This document shows, piece by piece, positions 45,253 through 53,792 of a stretch of 64,000 nucleotides of DNA. The DNA comes from an uncultured Luminiphilus sp. GTDB taxonomy: Bacteria > Pseudomonadota > Gammaproteobacteria > Pseudomonadales > Halieaceae. Location of the stretch: NCBI GenBank assembly GCA_938091995.1, contig CALKNZ010000043.1, positions 1 to 64,000 of the forward strand. Reading direction: 5' to 3'. Position 1 is the stretch's first letter. The number at the start of each line of letters is the position of its first letter. The notes under the pieces were generated by a model. The model made no database searches. It was not told the origin of the DNA and saw nothing but the letters and a program-made list of their open reading frames with translations. The position numbers were made by a program, and so were the translations under genes.

Positions 45253-46230
45253 TTAGTACGCCAGCGCCTTCTTTGCCGCGCGGACAATGTCGGCAACGCT
45301 CGGCACATAGTCTTTTTCCAAGCAAGGTGTTGCCGGAACTGGAGTATGAGGCGCCGTCACGCGTTGCACCGGCGCATCGAGGTAGTCAAAACCAAACTCG
45401 GCCACCATACCGGAAATTTCGCTCGCCATACTGCACAGCGGGTTGGATTCATCCACCACAACCAAGCGTCCAGTTTTCGAAACACTGGCAAGAATCGACT
45501 CTTCATCTAGAGGCGACAGCGTACGTGGATCGATAACTTCGGCACTTATACCCTCAGCGGCCAATTCAGCCGCGGCCTGCTCAGCCAATACAGCCATTCG
45601 AGATAATCCACACAGGGTAATATCCGTTCCTTCGACAACGGTACGGGCTTTGCCAAAAGGAATGACGTAATCACCCTCAGGCACGTCACACTCGCTTAAA
45701 TAAAGCGCTTTGTGCTCACAGAAAACAACGGGATCATCCTGCCTGATGGCTTCAGCAAGCAACCCCTTGGCGTCCGCCGCGTTGGAGGGAGTTACCACTT
45801 TAATGCCCGGTATTGCAGCGAGCATAGAGTACAAAATTTGCGAATGCTGTGGCCCCGTGCCTTCGCCCGCGCCAATCATCGTTCTAATCACCAATGGTGT
45901 TCGGGCCTGTCCACCAAACATGTAACGAAATTTGGCAATTTGATTGAGTAATTGATCGAGACAGACGCCTAAAAAGTCGATGAACATCAGCTCAGCTACG
46001 GGACGTAATCCGGTTAGCGCCGCCCCTCCCGCAGCTCCCACGATGGCACTCTCTGTAATGGGCGTATCAATGACCCGAGCCACACCAAACTTCTCTGTGA
46101 GGCCCGCAGTAACACCGTAAACTCCGCCCTGACCGCTGGCCACGTCCTCCCCCATAATCACCACGCGATTGTCCCGTGCCATTTCCTCGTGGAGAGTCAG
46201 GTTGATCGCTTCGCGCATAGACATCTTCAT
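45253..46230 (-). CDS. 2-oxo acid (or acetoin) dehydrogenase E1, beta subunit
   Basis: This 325-residue transketolase-like beta subunit has the segments GEDVASGQGGVYGVTAGL, DTPITESAIVGAAGGAAL and the C-terminal half DESNPLCSMASEISGMV. With the alpha chain it forms the thiamine-diphosphate E1 of a 2-oxo acid or acetoin dehydrogenase. The length is that of AcoB/BkdB/PdhB types. Its ATG overlaps the alpha stop by four bases (ATGA). Confidence 0.93.
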   Translation of the reverse strand: MKMSMREAINLTLHEEMARDNRVVIMGEDVASGQGGVYGVTAGLTEKFGVARVIDTPITESAIVGAAGGAALTGLRPVAELMFIDFLGVCLDQLLNQIAKFRYMFGGQARTPLVIRTMIGAGEGTGPQHSQILYSMLAAIPGIKVVTPSNAADAKGLLAEAIRQDDPVVFCEHKALYLSECDVPEGDYVIPFGKARTVVEGTDITLCGLSRMAVLAEQAAAELAAEGISAEVIDPRTLSPLDEESILASVSKTGRLVVVDESNPLCSMASEISGMVAEFGFDYLDAPVQRVTAPHTPVPATPCLEKDYVPSVADIVRAAKKALAY

Positions 46231-47204
46231 TGCATTGCCCTCCCCTCGTAGTTCACATAAACATCGGTATAGAGCTTTTCAGGGGTTGGATCTGCTGCGG
46301 CTAACGCCAGCTCAACGGTACGGTCAAGTTCAGCAAAGATAGCGGCGTCTACTTCCGCAACTGTCTTCACGTCCAGTGATGCCGTACGTGGATCCGCTAA
46401 AAAGTGTGGCAGGGGATCTCCAGCCTCGCGCTGGGCACGCAGTTCAGCCTCGTCACGATAGGCCTGAGGATCCCCCTCAAAATGACCATAATAACGCGCA
46501 GACACCGCCTCTATCGCCGTGGGGCCACCGCCGTTGCGACCTCGCTCAATAGCTTCACGACAGGCCGCATGAACAGCAAAAAAATCAGAACCATCCACCA
46601 CCACTGAAGGCATGCCAAAAGCTCCCGCCCGTTCAGCAATGCGCCCCTCTGGCTTAGGATTACGGGTAAATTCCGCATAAAAATTATTTTCATACATAAA
46701 TATCATAGGCAGCTGTAGTACTACTGCCAAGTTCAAAGCCTCGGCAACTGTCCCTTGGTCAGAAGCACCGTCGCCAATAAATGCCATGGAAACGCCTCCC
46801 GTCTGAAGGGTTTTTGCCGTCAATGCCGCTCCAGCCGCAATCGGTGGACCCCCACCCACAATAGCGTTGGCACCCAGCATGCCTTTGGTCATATCGGCAA
46901 TATGCATCGAGCCGCCTTTGCCATTGCACAAGCCATCTTGTTTACAAGCTAGCTCTAACATCATCCCCTCGAGCTCGCAGCCTTTGGCAATACAGTGCCC
47001 ATGGCCTCGGTGAGTGCTCGCGATGTAATCATCGTTGGTCATATCGAGGCAAGCACCCACAGCGATAGCCTCTTGATTACGGTACATATGAATAAACCCT
47101 GGCAACTTGCCCTGCTGATATTCAGATCGTATCCGTTCTTCAAATTCACGAATGGTCTTCATCAATCGATAGGCGCGGGTCAGTTCGTTAAGGCTATAGT
47201 CCAT
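46227..47204 (-). CDS. 2-oxo acid (or acetoin) dehydrogenase E1, alpha subunit
   Basis: This 325-residue thiamine-diphosphate subunit has the cofactor motif from GDG (144-146) to NN (173-174), and HRGHGHCIAKG and NGKGGSMHI, as in AcoA and PdhA proteins. The size and the GGSMHIAD segment suit the acetoin-dehydrogenase/pyruvate-dehydrogenase branch. A GAGGA ribosome site precedes the ATG. The gene begins only 26 bases after a strong terminator of the upstream receptor gene, so its own promoter or read-through must supply it. Confidence 0.93.
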   Translation of the reverse strand: MDYSLNELTRAYRLMKTIREFEERIRSEYQQGKLPGFIHMYRNQEAIAVGACLDMTNDDYIASTHRGHGHCIAKGCELEGMMLELACKQDGLCNGKGGSMHIADMTKGMLGANAIVGGGPPIAAGAALTAKTLQTGGVSMAFIGDGASDQGTVAEALNLAVVLQLPMIFMYENNFYAEFTRNPKPEGRIAERAGAFGMPSVVVDGSDFFAVHAACREAIERGRNGGGPTAIEAVSARYYGHFEGDPQAYRDEAELRAQREAGDPLPHFLADPRTASLDVKTVAEVDAAIFAELDRTVELALAAADPTPEKLYTDVYVNYEGRAMQ

Positions 47205-47229
47205 GACTAATCCTCATCTCAATCAAAGG

Positions 47230-47257
47230 AAAAAAAAGGGGCCTGCAAGGCCCCTTT
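47230..47257 (-). terminator. Rho-independent terminator after the second TonB receptor
   Basis: AAAGGGGCC (47235-47243) and GGCCCCTTT (47249-47257) form a nine-base perfect stem with a five-base loop. On the - strand it is followed directly by eight Us (complement of 47230-47237), a textbook intrinsic terminator for the receptor gene ending at 47273. The E1 alpha start lies 26 bases further on. Confidence 0.9.
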
Positions 47258-47272
47258 AACCATACCTATTGT

Positions 47273-49795
47273 TTAAAAATTGTAACCAATTTGAACGCCG
47301 TACTCACGAGGGGCGCCGTGACGGGTAAAGTTCCAAAGTGTTGCAACCGGGTTAGCCGCGACACGATAGGTCTCATTACCGAGGTTTTTACCGTAAACAG
47401 ACACCTCAACACCACCGTTAGGCCCTGTGTAAGTGATGTAGCCATTGACCAAAGTTCGCTCTTCCATCTGGGTATTGGCTTTCTGCACAATGACAGGAGA
47501 ACCGCTCGCATCTGCACCTTGGAAGTTCGCAGGGAACGGACTCGTCTCCGCATCGTCCTGATAGTGCATGTTCAAGTTATACGTCACGGTTGCACCATTA
47601 CGTAGGTCTTGAAAGAACGTTGCACCCAACGCGTAGGTCAACTCTGGTGAAAATGGCACCCGCAGGCCCGACAAATCAGGATTGATGGCATCGCCTGCCG
47701 GCAAGCCAAGATCCGCCGGGTTGATGCCGGGCCTGTAGTCGTCATACTCATGATCGAGGTAGCCCATCATGCCGTCGAGACGGAAGTTATCAGTTACGGC
47801 CCATTGAAATTCTGCCTCAACACCCCTTGCCGTGGAGGTGCCCTCGTTAACCGAGACCGTTTCCTGGAAGGTATTACCCGCAGCGTCCTTAATTGTCACC
47901 ACAGTGTCACGCTGCAAGTTTTCATACTCGGTATTAAACGCCGCCAGATTCAAGCGCAGCGTTCCATCGAGTAAATCAGACTTCAAACCAACCTCAAAGT
48001 TCTCGTTTTCTTCACTTTCATACGGTGAGCACGAAAACTCAGAGCCGCAGGTTTCAGAGAAACCACCAGCGACAAAGCCCGTCGCAAAGCTAGCATAAGC
48101 CATGATTTCATCGGTAAACCGATAATCTGCCACCAATCGGTAGGTCACTTTGTCAAACGTCTTCGAGTTTTTCTGAACGTTACCAAACGCAGATTCTGGT
48201 AGGGGGTTGGTGTAAGGCCCCTGATACTGATCAAGATCAATAATATTACTCACGGGGTTATCCGCAGTGCCCAAGTTAAATCGCTGAAAGTCTTTCTTGT
48301 CTTCGGTGTAACGTACACCGGCACTAATAGTCAGCTGCTCAGTGACATCGAAAGAGCCGTCAACATAGGCTGCCCACGCAGTACGATCCTGCGTGGTCTC
48401 CTGCACTTCGTAACGATTATCGTAAAAATTAGTCGCCGCGAGCGGGCCAAAGAAGCCTAAGTTGCCGAACACGATGAACTCAACGTCATCACGGTAAGCG
48501 GCTACGCCACCGACCCAGTTAAAGGGTCCGTCGAACTGACTGGCCAAGCGAAATTCCTGCTGGAATTGCTCACGTTTGGTATTTCGGCTCGCGTCATAGA
48601 GTGACGTATACGCCTCGCCGGTATAGGTGCTTGCCAAAATCTCATCTTGATCGCGCATACCCGTAATCGACTTCAGCTGATAGTCACCCAAAGTGAACGA
48701 CTGATTTAGGTAGATACCTGAGGCCTCAACTTGGTGGCCACCACTCATGTTGATAATTGCGTTCTGAGTATACGACTGTCCCGTGTTGAAAGGGCTATCC
48801 ACTCCGGCGTCTTCAATGCCAGGGAAGCCAATAACAGGCCAAACATAACCTTCATTTCCAGGAGTCTCGTTAGCGGTCGCCACGGTTTCCGATTGATCGT
48901 CTAAGTATTCAAAAATCAAATCAGCTTCATACCAATCTGATGGCTCCCAGCGAAACTTAAGTTTGCCGGCGAGAACATCTTTACCACCAATATCGGAGCC
49001 ATCGCCTGTTGTTGGATAGGTGCTTTTTATTTCGGCCGTACTGGGATTCCCAGGCGTTGGGAACAAACCATCACTACAAACAAAACAGGTGAACGTGCCG
49101 CCCATGGGTTTGGTGTTGGAATAATAGCCATCCGAATAATCCCGAATCACCGATATGCGCGCTGCCAAGGTGTCGGTCAAGGGCACGTTGAGTGCGAATT
49201 TAAATTTATTCAGGTCACTATCATTACTCGCATAGCGGCCAAAATTGACTTCGACATTACCCGCAACTTCGCCACCGACTTCGGGCTTTACTGTGGTGAA
49301 GGCGATAGCGCCTGCTGTCGTATTTTTGCCAAACAGCGTGCCTTGGGGCCCACGGAAAATCTCGACTTGCTCAATATCAAAGACTTCAATGAACTGCGAC
49401 TGCACGTGGTTAAAGGCGAAGTCATCAACGGTTATACCCACTGATGGATCTTTAGTCACCAAAATCGAAATAAAGCCCGTGCCCCTCATACCACCTGCGA
49501 TAGCATTGAAGCCATTTTGGGGCGTTAGGGTGACATTGGGCGCAAATTGGGCTAACTCAGTCACTGAGTTTTGAAAAGTTTTACTCAGCTGCTCAGCGGT
49601 GATGGTGCTTACAGCGATAGGCAAATCTTGCTGACTGATGTCCCGCTTTGTTCCCGTGACAACGATTTCCTCAAGAGCTGCACCTCCCTCATCTTGAGCT
49701 AGAGTTACCGAGCTTGCGACTAGAGTCGCTACGGCTGTCGCGAGGGCAGAACGCACGAACGTACGGTTGCGCTTAACTGGATTGGGATTATCCAT
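47273..49795 (-). CDS. TonB-dependent outer-membrane receptor (second copy)
   Basis: This 840-residue receptor is related to the one at 36053-38524. A signal peptide (LATAVATLVASSVTLAQ) and a TonB-box-like LEEIVVTGTKR lead into the plug (FRGPQGTLFGKNTTAGAIA). The barrel ends REYGVQIGYNF with the expected terminal Phe. It contains an internal CFVC pair near residue 240 in an extracellular-loop region. It is upstream of, and in the same direction as, the E1-quinoprotein-E2 genes, so its ligand may be their substrate or PQQ; both are guesses. Confidence 0.93.
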   Translation of the reverse strand: MDNPNPVKRNRTFVRSALATAVATLVASSVTLAQDEGGAALEEIVVTGTKRDISQQDLPIAVSTITAEQLSKTFQNSVTELAQFAPNVTLTPQNGFNAIAGGMRGTGFISILVTKDPSVGITVDDFAFNHVQSQFIEVFDIEQVEIFRGPQGTLFGKNTTAGAIAFTTVKPEVGGEVAGNVEVNFGRYASNDSDLNKFKFALNVPLTDTLAARISVIRDYSDGYYSNTKPMGGTFTCFVCSDGLFPTPGNPSTAEIKSTYPTTGDGSDIGGKDVLAGKLKFRWEPSDWYEADLIFEYLDDQSETVATANETPGNEGYVWPVIGFPGIEDAGVDSPFNTGQSYTQNAIINMSGGHQVEASGIYLNQSFTLGDYQLKSITGMRDQDEILASTYTGEAYTSLYDASRNTKREQFQQEFRLASQFDGPFNWVGGVAAYRDDVEFIVFGNLGFFGPLAATNFYDNRYEVQETTQDRTAWAAYVDGSFDVTEQLTISAGVRYTEDKKDFQRFNLGTADNPVSNIIDLDQYQGPYTNPLPESAFGNVQKNSKTFDKVTYRLVADYRFTDEIMAYASFATGFVAGGFSETCGSEFSCSPYESEENENFEVGLKSDLLDGTLRLNLAAFNTEYENLQRDTVVTIKDAAGNTFQETVSVNEGTSTARGVEAEFQWAVTDNFRLDGMMGYLDHEYDDYRPGINPADLGLPAGDAINPDLSGLRVPFSPELTYALGATFFQDLRNGATVTYNLNMHYQDDAETSPFPANFQGADASGSPVIVQKANTQMEERTLVNGYITYTGPNGGVEVSVYGKNLGNETYRVAANPVATLWNFTRHGAPREYGVQIGYNF

Positions 49796-49862
49796 AGTGT
49801 TCTCCTGATGATGATGATTATTTTTTTATTTCGAACCCGTAATTTTTTTGGCTGGATCATGT

Positions 49863-49914
49863 GCAAGTCTATTACTTGCTTGTGTATAACAAGGATACTA
49901 TAGCCTCGCTATAG
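49863..49914. promoter_or_regulatory. Three adjacent dyads with a putative promoter
   Basis: Between the receptor and the M24 gene lie GCAAGTCTATTACTTGC (49863-49879), CTTGTGTATAACAAG (49879-49893) and CTATAGCCTCGCTATAG (49898-49914), each a perfect inverted repeat with a five-base spacer. TTGCTT (49876-49881) and TATAGC (49899-49904), 17 bases apart, could be the + strand promoter, with the middle dyad between them, a common operator position. Inference from sequence only. Confidence 0.45.
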
Positions 49915-49969
49915 CGGACGCAATAGCCAATCAGCACAGTCGCCATACAATATCGATGGAGAGGACTTA

Positions 49970-51235
49970 ATGATCGAAAACGACAAGATAACTGCGATCC
50001 GGGACCAGCTGGAGGCATGCCAGGCGTCAGGCATTGTATTGACTGAAGTAGACAACGTTGGCTACGCCAGCGGCTTTACGTCGGTCATGGACGGCTGGAA
50101 CCTCATAGAGCCTATTGCCGGGGTATTTGTACCGGCAAACCCCAACATTCCCGTGACGCTTTTTTTACCGGAAGCTAGCCTCATTTCCCTGGTGGTTGCA
50201 CAGCGCGAGGGTCAAGAAATTGTGTATGAGCGACTTCGCACCTACGACATGCTCAATTTTTGTGAAACGGCCCGAGCGCAAGATGCGCATTTGTCGTTAC
50301 CTGTCGACCTCGTTAATCAGCTATCGGTAATCACCCAAGAGGTTGAAGGTCCCTGCGCCCCGACAATTCTAGAAGCCATTGGAGCGTGTCTTCAGTCTTA
50401 TGCATTAGATAACACGACCGTACTTTTCGATGATCTGCGTGTTGCCAACCGGTTGCAACGTCGCCATGAGCAGGTTTGGGAGGATGGTCTCGATGTGATT
50501 TTAGCTTGTCGCTCCATAAAACATGCCGATGAGATCGCATTGCTTAAGGAGAGTGGCCGAATCGCAGATAACATTCTCAAATATACCGTGTCACAACTTG
50601 GTATCGGGGTCCGCTGGAGTGACGTCGAAAAATCTGTTGCCAAGTTTATGATTGATCAGCATGTTGATCCGCTTCCCGGCAGCCCCCTGCTTTTTGGCGG
50701 CAGCTATGACTTGGTCTTTCGGCCCGACCTATTTCGCACCTACTTTGATCGGCCATTTGAGGGCGGTGAAATCACCATATTGGAAACCCAAGGGCGCTAC
50801 CGGAGCTACTGGATTGATATCAATCGGACCGCTCATATCGGCAGAGCCTCACAAGCCTACAAAGACCAGCATGCTTGCGTACAAGAAATTTTTGAGACCC
50901 TAAGCAAAAGGCTAAAGGTCGGCTGCAACTCGGCGGAAATCACTCGCATAGATAATATTAAGGCGGCGCAACGACTTGCTGCGCCTGAAAAGCTTTTAGT
51001 GGTTGTACACTCGGTTGGCAGAGCACCCTTAGAAAGCCCTGTCGCTTTTCCCGGCACTGGTCTACACGCCGCCAAACAAGGCTTTCAAATAAAGAATGGC
51101 ATGGTCATTAGCATCGACTGCCTTTACTTCGGGAGTAAATTGGGTCCCTCCCATATGGAAAATGTATTCCTGGTCACAGCAGACGGCAGCGAGTCTCTGT
51201 ATCACTACCCCCTAGACCTCATAGAAATTATTTGA
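49970..51235 (+). CDS. M24 (aminopeptidase P / creatinase fold) family protein with altered metal site
   Basis: This 421-residue protein has the creatinase N-terminal domain (residues 1-165) and the pita-bread domain. Residues at the five metal positions differ from a normal peptidase: the first Asp is replaced by Glu272 (LETQGRYRSYW), Asp283 is kept (WIDINRT), the His is in VVHSVGRAP (347), the first Glu is Asp383 (SIDCLYFG), and the last Glu397 is kept (HMENVFLV). It may be a creatinase-like, metal-free hydrolase or a weak dipeptidase. A GAGAGGA ribosome site precedes the ATG. It is divergent from the TonB receptor. Confidence 0.82.
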   Translation: MIENDKITAIRDQLEACQASGIVLTEVDNVGYASGFTSVMDGWNLIEPIAGVFVPANPNIPVTLFLPEASLISLVVAQREGQEIVYERLRTYDMLNFCETARAQDAHLSLPVDLVNQLSVITQEVEGPCAPTILEAIGACLQSYALDNTTVLFDDLRVANRLQRRHEQVWEDGLDVILACRSIKHADEIALLKESGRIADNILKYTVSQLGIGVRWSDVEKSVAKFMIDQHVDPLPGSPLLFGGSYDLVFRPDLFRTYFDRPFEGGEITILETQGRYRSYWIDINRTAHIGRASQAYKDQHACVQEIFETLSKRLKVGCNSAEITRIDNIKAAQRLAAPEKLLVVVHSVGRAPLESPVAFPGTGLHAAKQGFQIKNGMVISIDCLYFGSKLGPSHMENVFLVTADGSESLYHYPLDLIEII

Positions 51236-51245
51236 TGCAAAGAAT

Positions 51246-51270
51246 CCGCGCAATTGTCGCTATTGCGCGG
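51246..51270. terminator. Hairpin between convergent genes
   Basis: CCGCGCAAT (51246-51254) and ATTGCGCGG (51262-51270) form a perfect nine-base stem with a seven-base loop, between the M24 stop (51235) and the SDR stop (51260), with the right arm inside the SDR's last codons. There is no clear U-run on either side, so it is a terminator-like or transcript-end hairpin shared by both genes. Confidence 0.5.
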
Positions 51271-52081
51271 TGTAACCACCATCGACCAACATTTCAGAAC
51301 CGGTCATAAAGCGCGATAGGTCCGACGCCAAAAATACGATGGCATCTGCAATATCGTCCCCTTGAGCCATATCTCCGATAGGGTGCGCCGCTCGAATCGC
51401 CGCCCTTGCTTCCGCCGGACTGGGTGCGAAGCCCGCTTCACCCAACTCAGTCAAGCATTGCGCAGCGAAGGCTGTATCGACAGTCCCGGGATGGATGGAG
51501 TTAATCCGTAACTGCAAGCCTAAAGCACCAAACTCCACCGCCGCAGCTTTTGTAAACATGCGTACAGCTCCCTTGGTTGCGGAGTAGGCGCTCTGAAATG
51601 CAACGCCCACATTGCCACAAATCGACGACATATTAACAATCGAACTGCGCACACCGGACGTTTGCCCTGCAGTATGAAGATCATCGAGAAAACACTGGGT
51701 CCCCAAAAACATTCCCGTGCTATTGACGCGAAATAAACGGTCCCAATCAGCCAAGGTGGTATCAGCCACGCTCTTAACGACGTCAATTCCTGCATTATTC
51801 ACCAGAACTGACAGTGGACCCCAGTGATCGAGAACCTGCTGCCTTGCCCGCTGCCAACTATCAGGATCACCCACATCTAGAGCGGTTGCCATAGCTACAC
51901 CACCTTTTGCGCGGATAGTATTTACAATGTCATTCAACCCTGCCTCATTGACATCAGTGACCATAACTTTCGCCCCATGCATGGCCAAGGCTTCAGCAGT
52001 GGCAGAACCTATGCCACCGGCACCGCCTGTGACTAGGGCCACACGTGCGCTGCCATCTTTAAATTCCAGTAATTGACTCAT
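51260..52081 (-). CDS. Short-chain dehydrogenase/reductase
   Basis: This 273-residue classical SDR has the cofactor loop TGGAGGIG (18-25), NNAG (95-98), Asn120, Ser152/153, Tyr166 and Lys170 in YSATK. The C-terminus MTGSEMLVDGGYTAQ is the usual SDR tail. It is the last gene of the long - strand run that includes two GST-like genes, a DUF3604 protein and a Rieske oxygenase, and probably oxidises a hydroxyl group in that pathway. Substrate not readable. Confidence 0.9.
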   Translation of the reverse strand: MSQLLEFKDGSARVALVTGGAGGIGSATAEALAMHGAKVMVTDVNEAGLNDIVNTIRAKGGVAMATALDVGDPDSWQRARQQVLDHWGPLSVLVNNAGIDVVKSVADTTLADWDRLFRVNSTGMFLGTQCFLDDLHTAGQTSGVRSSIVNMSSICGNVGVAFQSAYSATKGAVRMFTKAAAVEFGALGLQLRINSIHPGTVDTAFAAQCLTELGEAGFAPSPAEARAAIRAAHPIGDMAQGDDIADAIVFLASDLSRFMTGSEMLVDGGYTAQ

Positions 52082-52115
52082 TATTAGCTGTTCCCTATTG
52101 CTAGCTACTGACTAT

Positions 52116-53039
52116 TTAAACTTGCTTGATGTCGTATCCTTGCCGCGGAAAGTGAATATGTCGCTTTGGCAGGTCATCTCCCTCGAGTCTGACGGTGGTC
52201 AGCCGGTCACCCTGCCCCACTAAAATACCCCTGACTCCACCCCGTTCTGCCCCTACCGCTGACACCTTCACCGGCGTATCCCACCAGCCTTCAAGATAAC
52301 TACTACGCCCTCGAGCACCGGGCAAACTGCTAACGTCTGCAGGTGGCTGCAGCAAGGCCGCTCTTGCTGTTTCATAATCTGAGACCAGCCGCTCTCCCGA
52401 ACCCAGATGATCCATTTGATCTGCCCAGTGAGTCAGAGCCTCTAGGTTAGTCAGCTCATTGGCAACCTGAGGCAAACCATTTCGAACAAACCAAAGAATT
52501 CCCCAGCAATGTACATCTCCCAAGCTGCACTCACCCCCGTTTAAATAGCTTCGACCATCACTGAGGTGGGCATTCAACTGCCGCGATAACTGAATAATAC
52601 GATCAGTCAGCAGATCTTGAACGTCAGGGAGTGCCTCAAAATCAAGATGCGGAAATACGGCCGCCCGATCATTGTAAAAATGTTCATCCCAATCGGCGGC
52701 ATAAAGTGCAACCGCTGATTTCAAAACCGAATCAAACAGGCTATCGGCCCACAGCCCCATAGCATCACTCAGTAACTTTGAGGCGTCGGTCAGCTGTTGG
52801 GTCTCTGGGAAGAAGTGGTCAAGTGCATCGGCTATTGCAACGGTATCAATAAATACGTCACTGCCTAACTGAAGAACCGGCGTCCCCCGATAACCACCGG
52901 TTATGGCTTCCAGGTCAGGCTTGGGAGCTGTCATCGGCATTTCCACTGAGTGCCATTTGATTTGTTTAACACCCAGAATTTTTTGGGCCTTCTGAGAGAA
53001 AGGCGACGCATCGTAATGATGAAGAATGGGGTTGGGCAT
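52116..53039 (-). CDS. Glutathione S-transferase-like protein with extra C-terminal domain
   Basis: This is a 307-residue protein with a GST thioredoxin-like N-terminal domain (LHHYDASPFSQKAQKIL, then YRGTPVLQLGSDVFIDTVAI) and a helical C-terminal domain to about residue 230. A further 75 residues (from around SSLPGARGRSSY to the end) form a beta-rich tail with RGILVGQGDRLTTVRLEG that ordinary GSTs of 200-230 residues lack. It follows another GST-like gene by 12 bases. It may be a lyase- or isomerase-type GST acting on a reactive intermediate; function unknown. Confidence 0.85.
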   Translation of the reverse strand: MPNPILHHYDASPFSQKAQKILGVKQIKWHSVEMPMTAPKPDLEAITGGYRGTPVLQLGSDVFIDTVAIADALDHFFPETQQLTDASKLLSDAMGLWADSLFDSVLKSAVALYAADWDEHFYNDRAAVFPHLDFEALPDVQDLLTDRIIQLSRQLNAHLSDGRSYLNGGECSLGDVHCWGILWFVRNGLPQVANELTNLEALTHWADQMDHLGSGERLVSDYETARAALLQPPADVSSLPGARGRSSYLEGWWDTPVKVSAVGAERGGVRGILVGQGDRLTTVRLEGDDLPKRHIHFPRQGYDIKQV

Positions 53040-53051
53040 GGGCTCTCCGAT

Positions 53052-53792
53052 TTATTCGCTAGGGTTTGTGGCGTTTGCCCTTTGATTAAGCAAAATTCCA
53101 TAGTCTTCCGGAGGAATTTCTCGGGTGGGATAAGACCTCCATGCTGCGGCCACAGCTGAGCGCGACTGCATCGCTTGATACCAATCGGCCAAGGCTGGGA
53201 ATTCGCTAACACGCTGACCTTGCCAATCAGCGTGGACCAACCAAGGCCATACGGCCATATCGGCGACTGAATAACTACCGCATAACCAGGGTGACTGTGA
53301 CAGCCGTTCATTTAATACACCGTATAGTCGATGGCTCTCATCGGTGTACCGTCGAATGGCGTAGGGCACATGCTCCGGCGCGAATTTGCGAAAATGATGC
53401 GCTTGTCCTGCGATAGGCCCTAGCGCCGACATTTGCCAATAAAGCCACTGCTTACACTGCCAACGCTCATGGTCATTAGCACCCATAAATCTGTCGAAAC
53501 GCTCGGCTAAGAACTCCAAAATAGCGCCCGATTCAAACAAGACCTCACCAATACTTGACTCAAGTACGGGAACTTTACAATTTGGATTCATCGCCGCAAA
53601 TTCTGACGTCAGCTGATCACCAGCTGCAAGATCAACGTAGCGCCCCTCCCAATCCAGCTCAAGCTCCTTAAGCAGGATGATCACCTTGAGAGAATTGGGC
53701 GATGGGTAATAGTGCAGCACATAGGATGCAGCAGGCTGTTCCGAATGATTTTCCTTAGCGGTCAATGGACATTTTCCGCCGCGCCGTGTCAT
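53052..53792 (-). CDS. Glutathione S-transferase-like protein
   Basis: This 246-residue GST-fold protein has the N-terminal domain YYPSPNSLKVIILLKELELD and NPNCKVPVLE, with Ser in SPNS as the likely thiolate-stabilising position, and the C-terminal helical domain with SVADMAVWPWLVHAD (the conserved N-capping/hydrophobic-staple Asp). The YfcG/Nu-class GSTs are the closest in feel. The first 20 residues before YVLHYYPS are longer than usual. Its ATG overlaps the DUF3604 gene stop (ATGA). A second, different GST follows at once. Confidence 0.88.
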   Translation of the reverse strand: MTRRGGKCPLTAKENHSEQPAASYVLHYYPSPNSLKVIILLKELELDWEGRYVDLAAGDQLTSEFAAMNPNCKVPVLESSIGEVLFESGAILEFLAERFDRFMGANDHERWQCKQWLYWQMSALGPIAGQAHHFRKFAPEHVPYAIRRYTDESHRLYGVLNERLSQSPWLCGSYSVADMAVWPWLVHADWQGQRVSEFPALADWYQAMQSRSAVAAAWRSYPTREIPPEDYGILLNQRANATNPSE

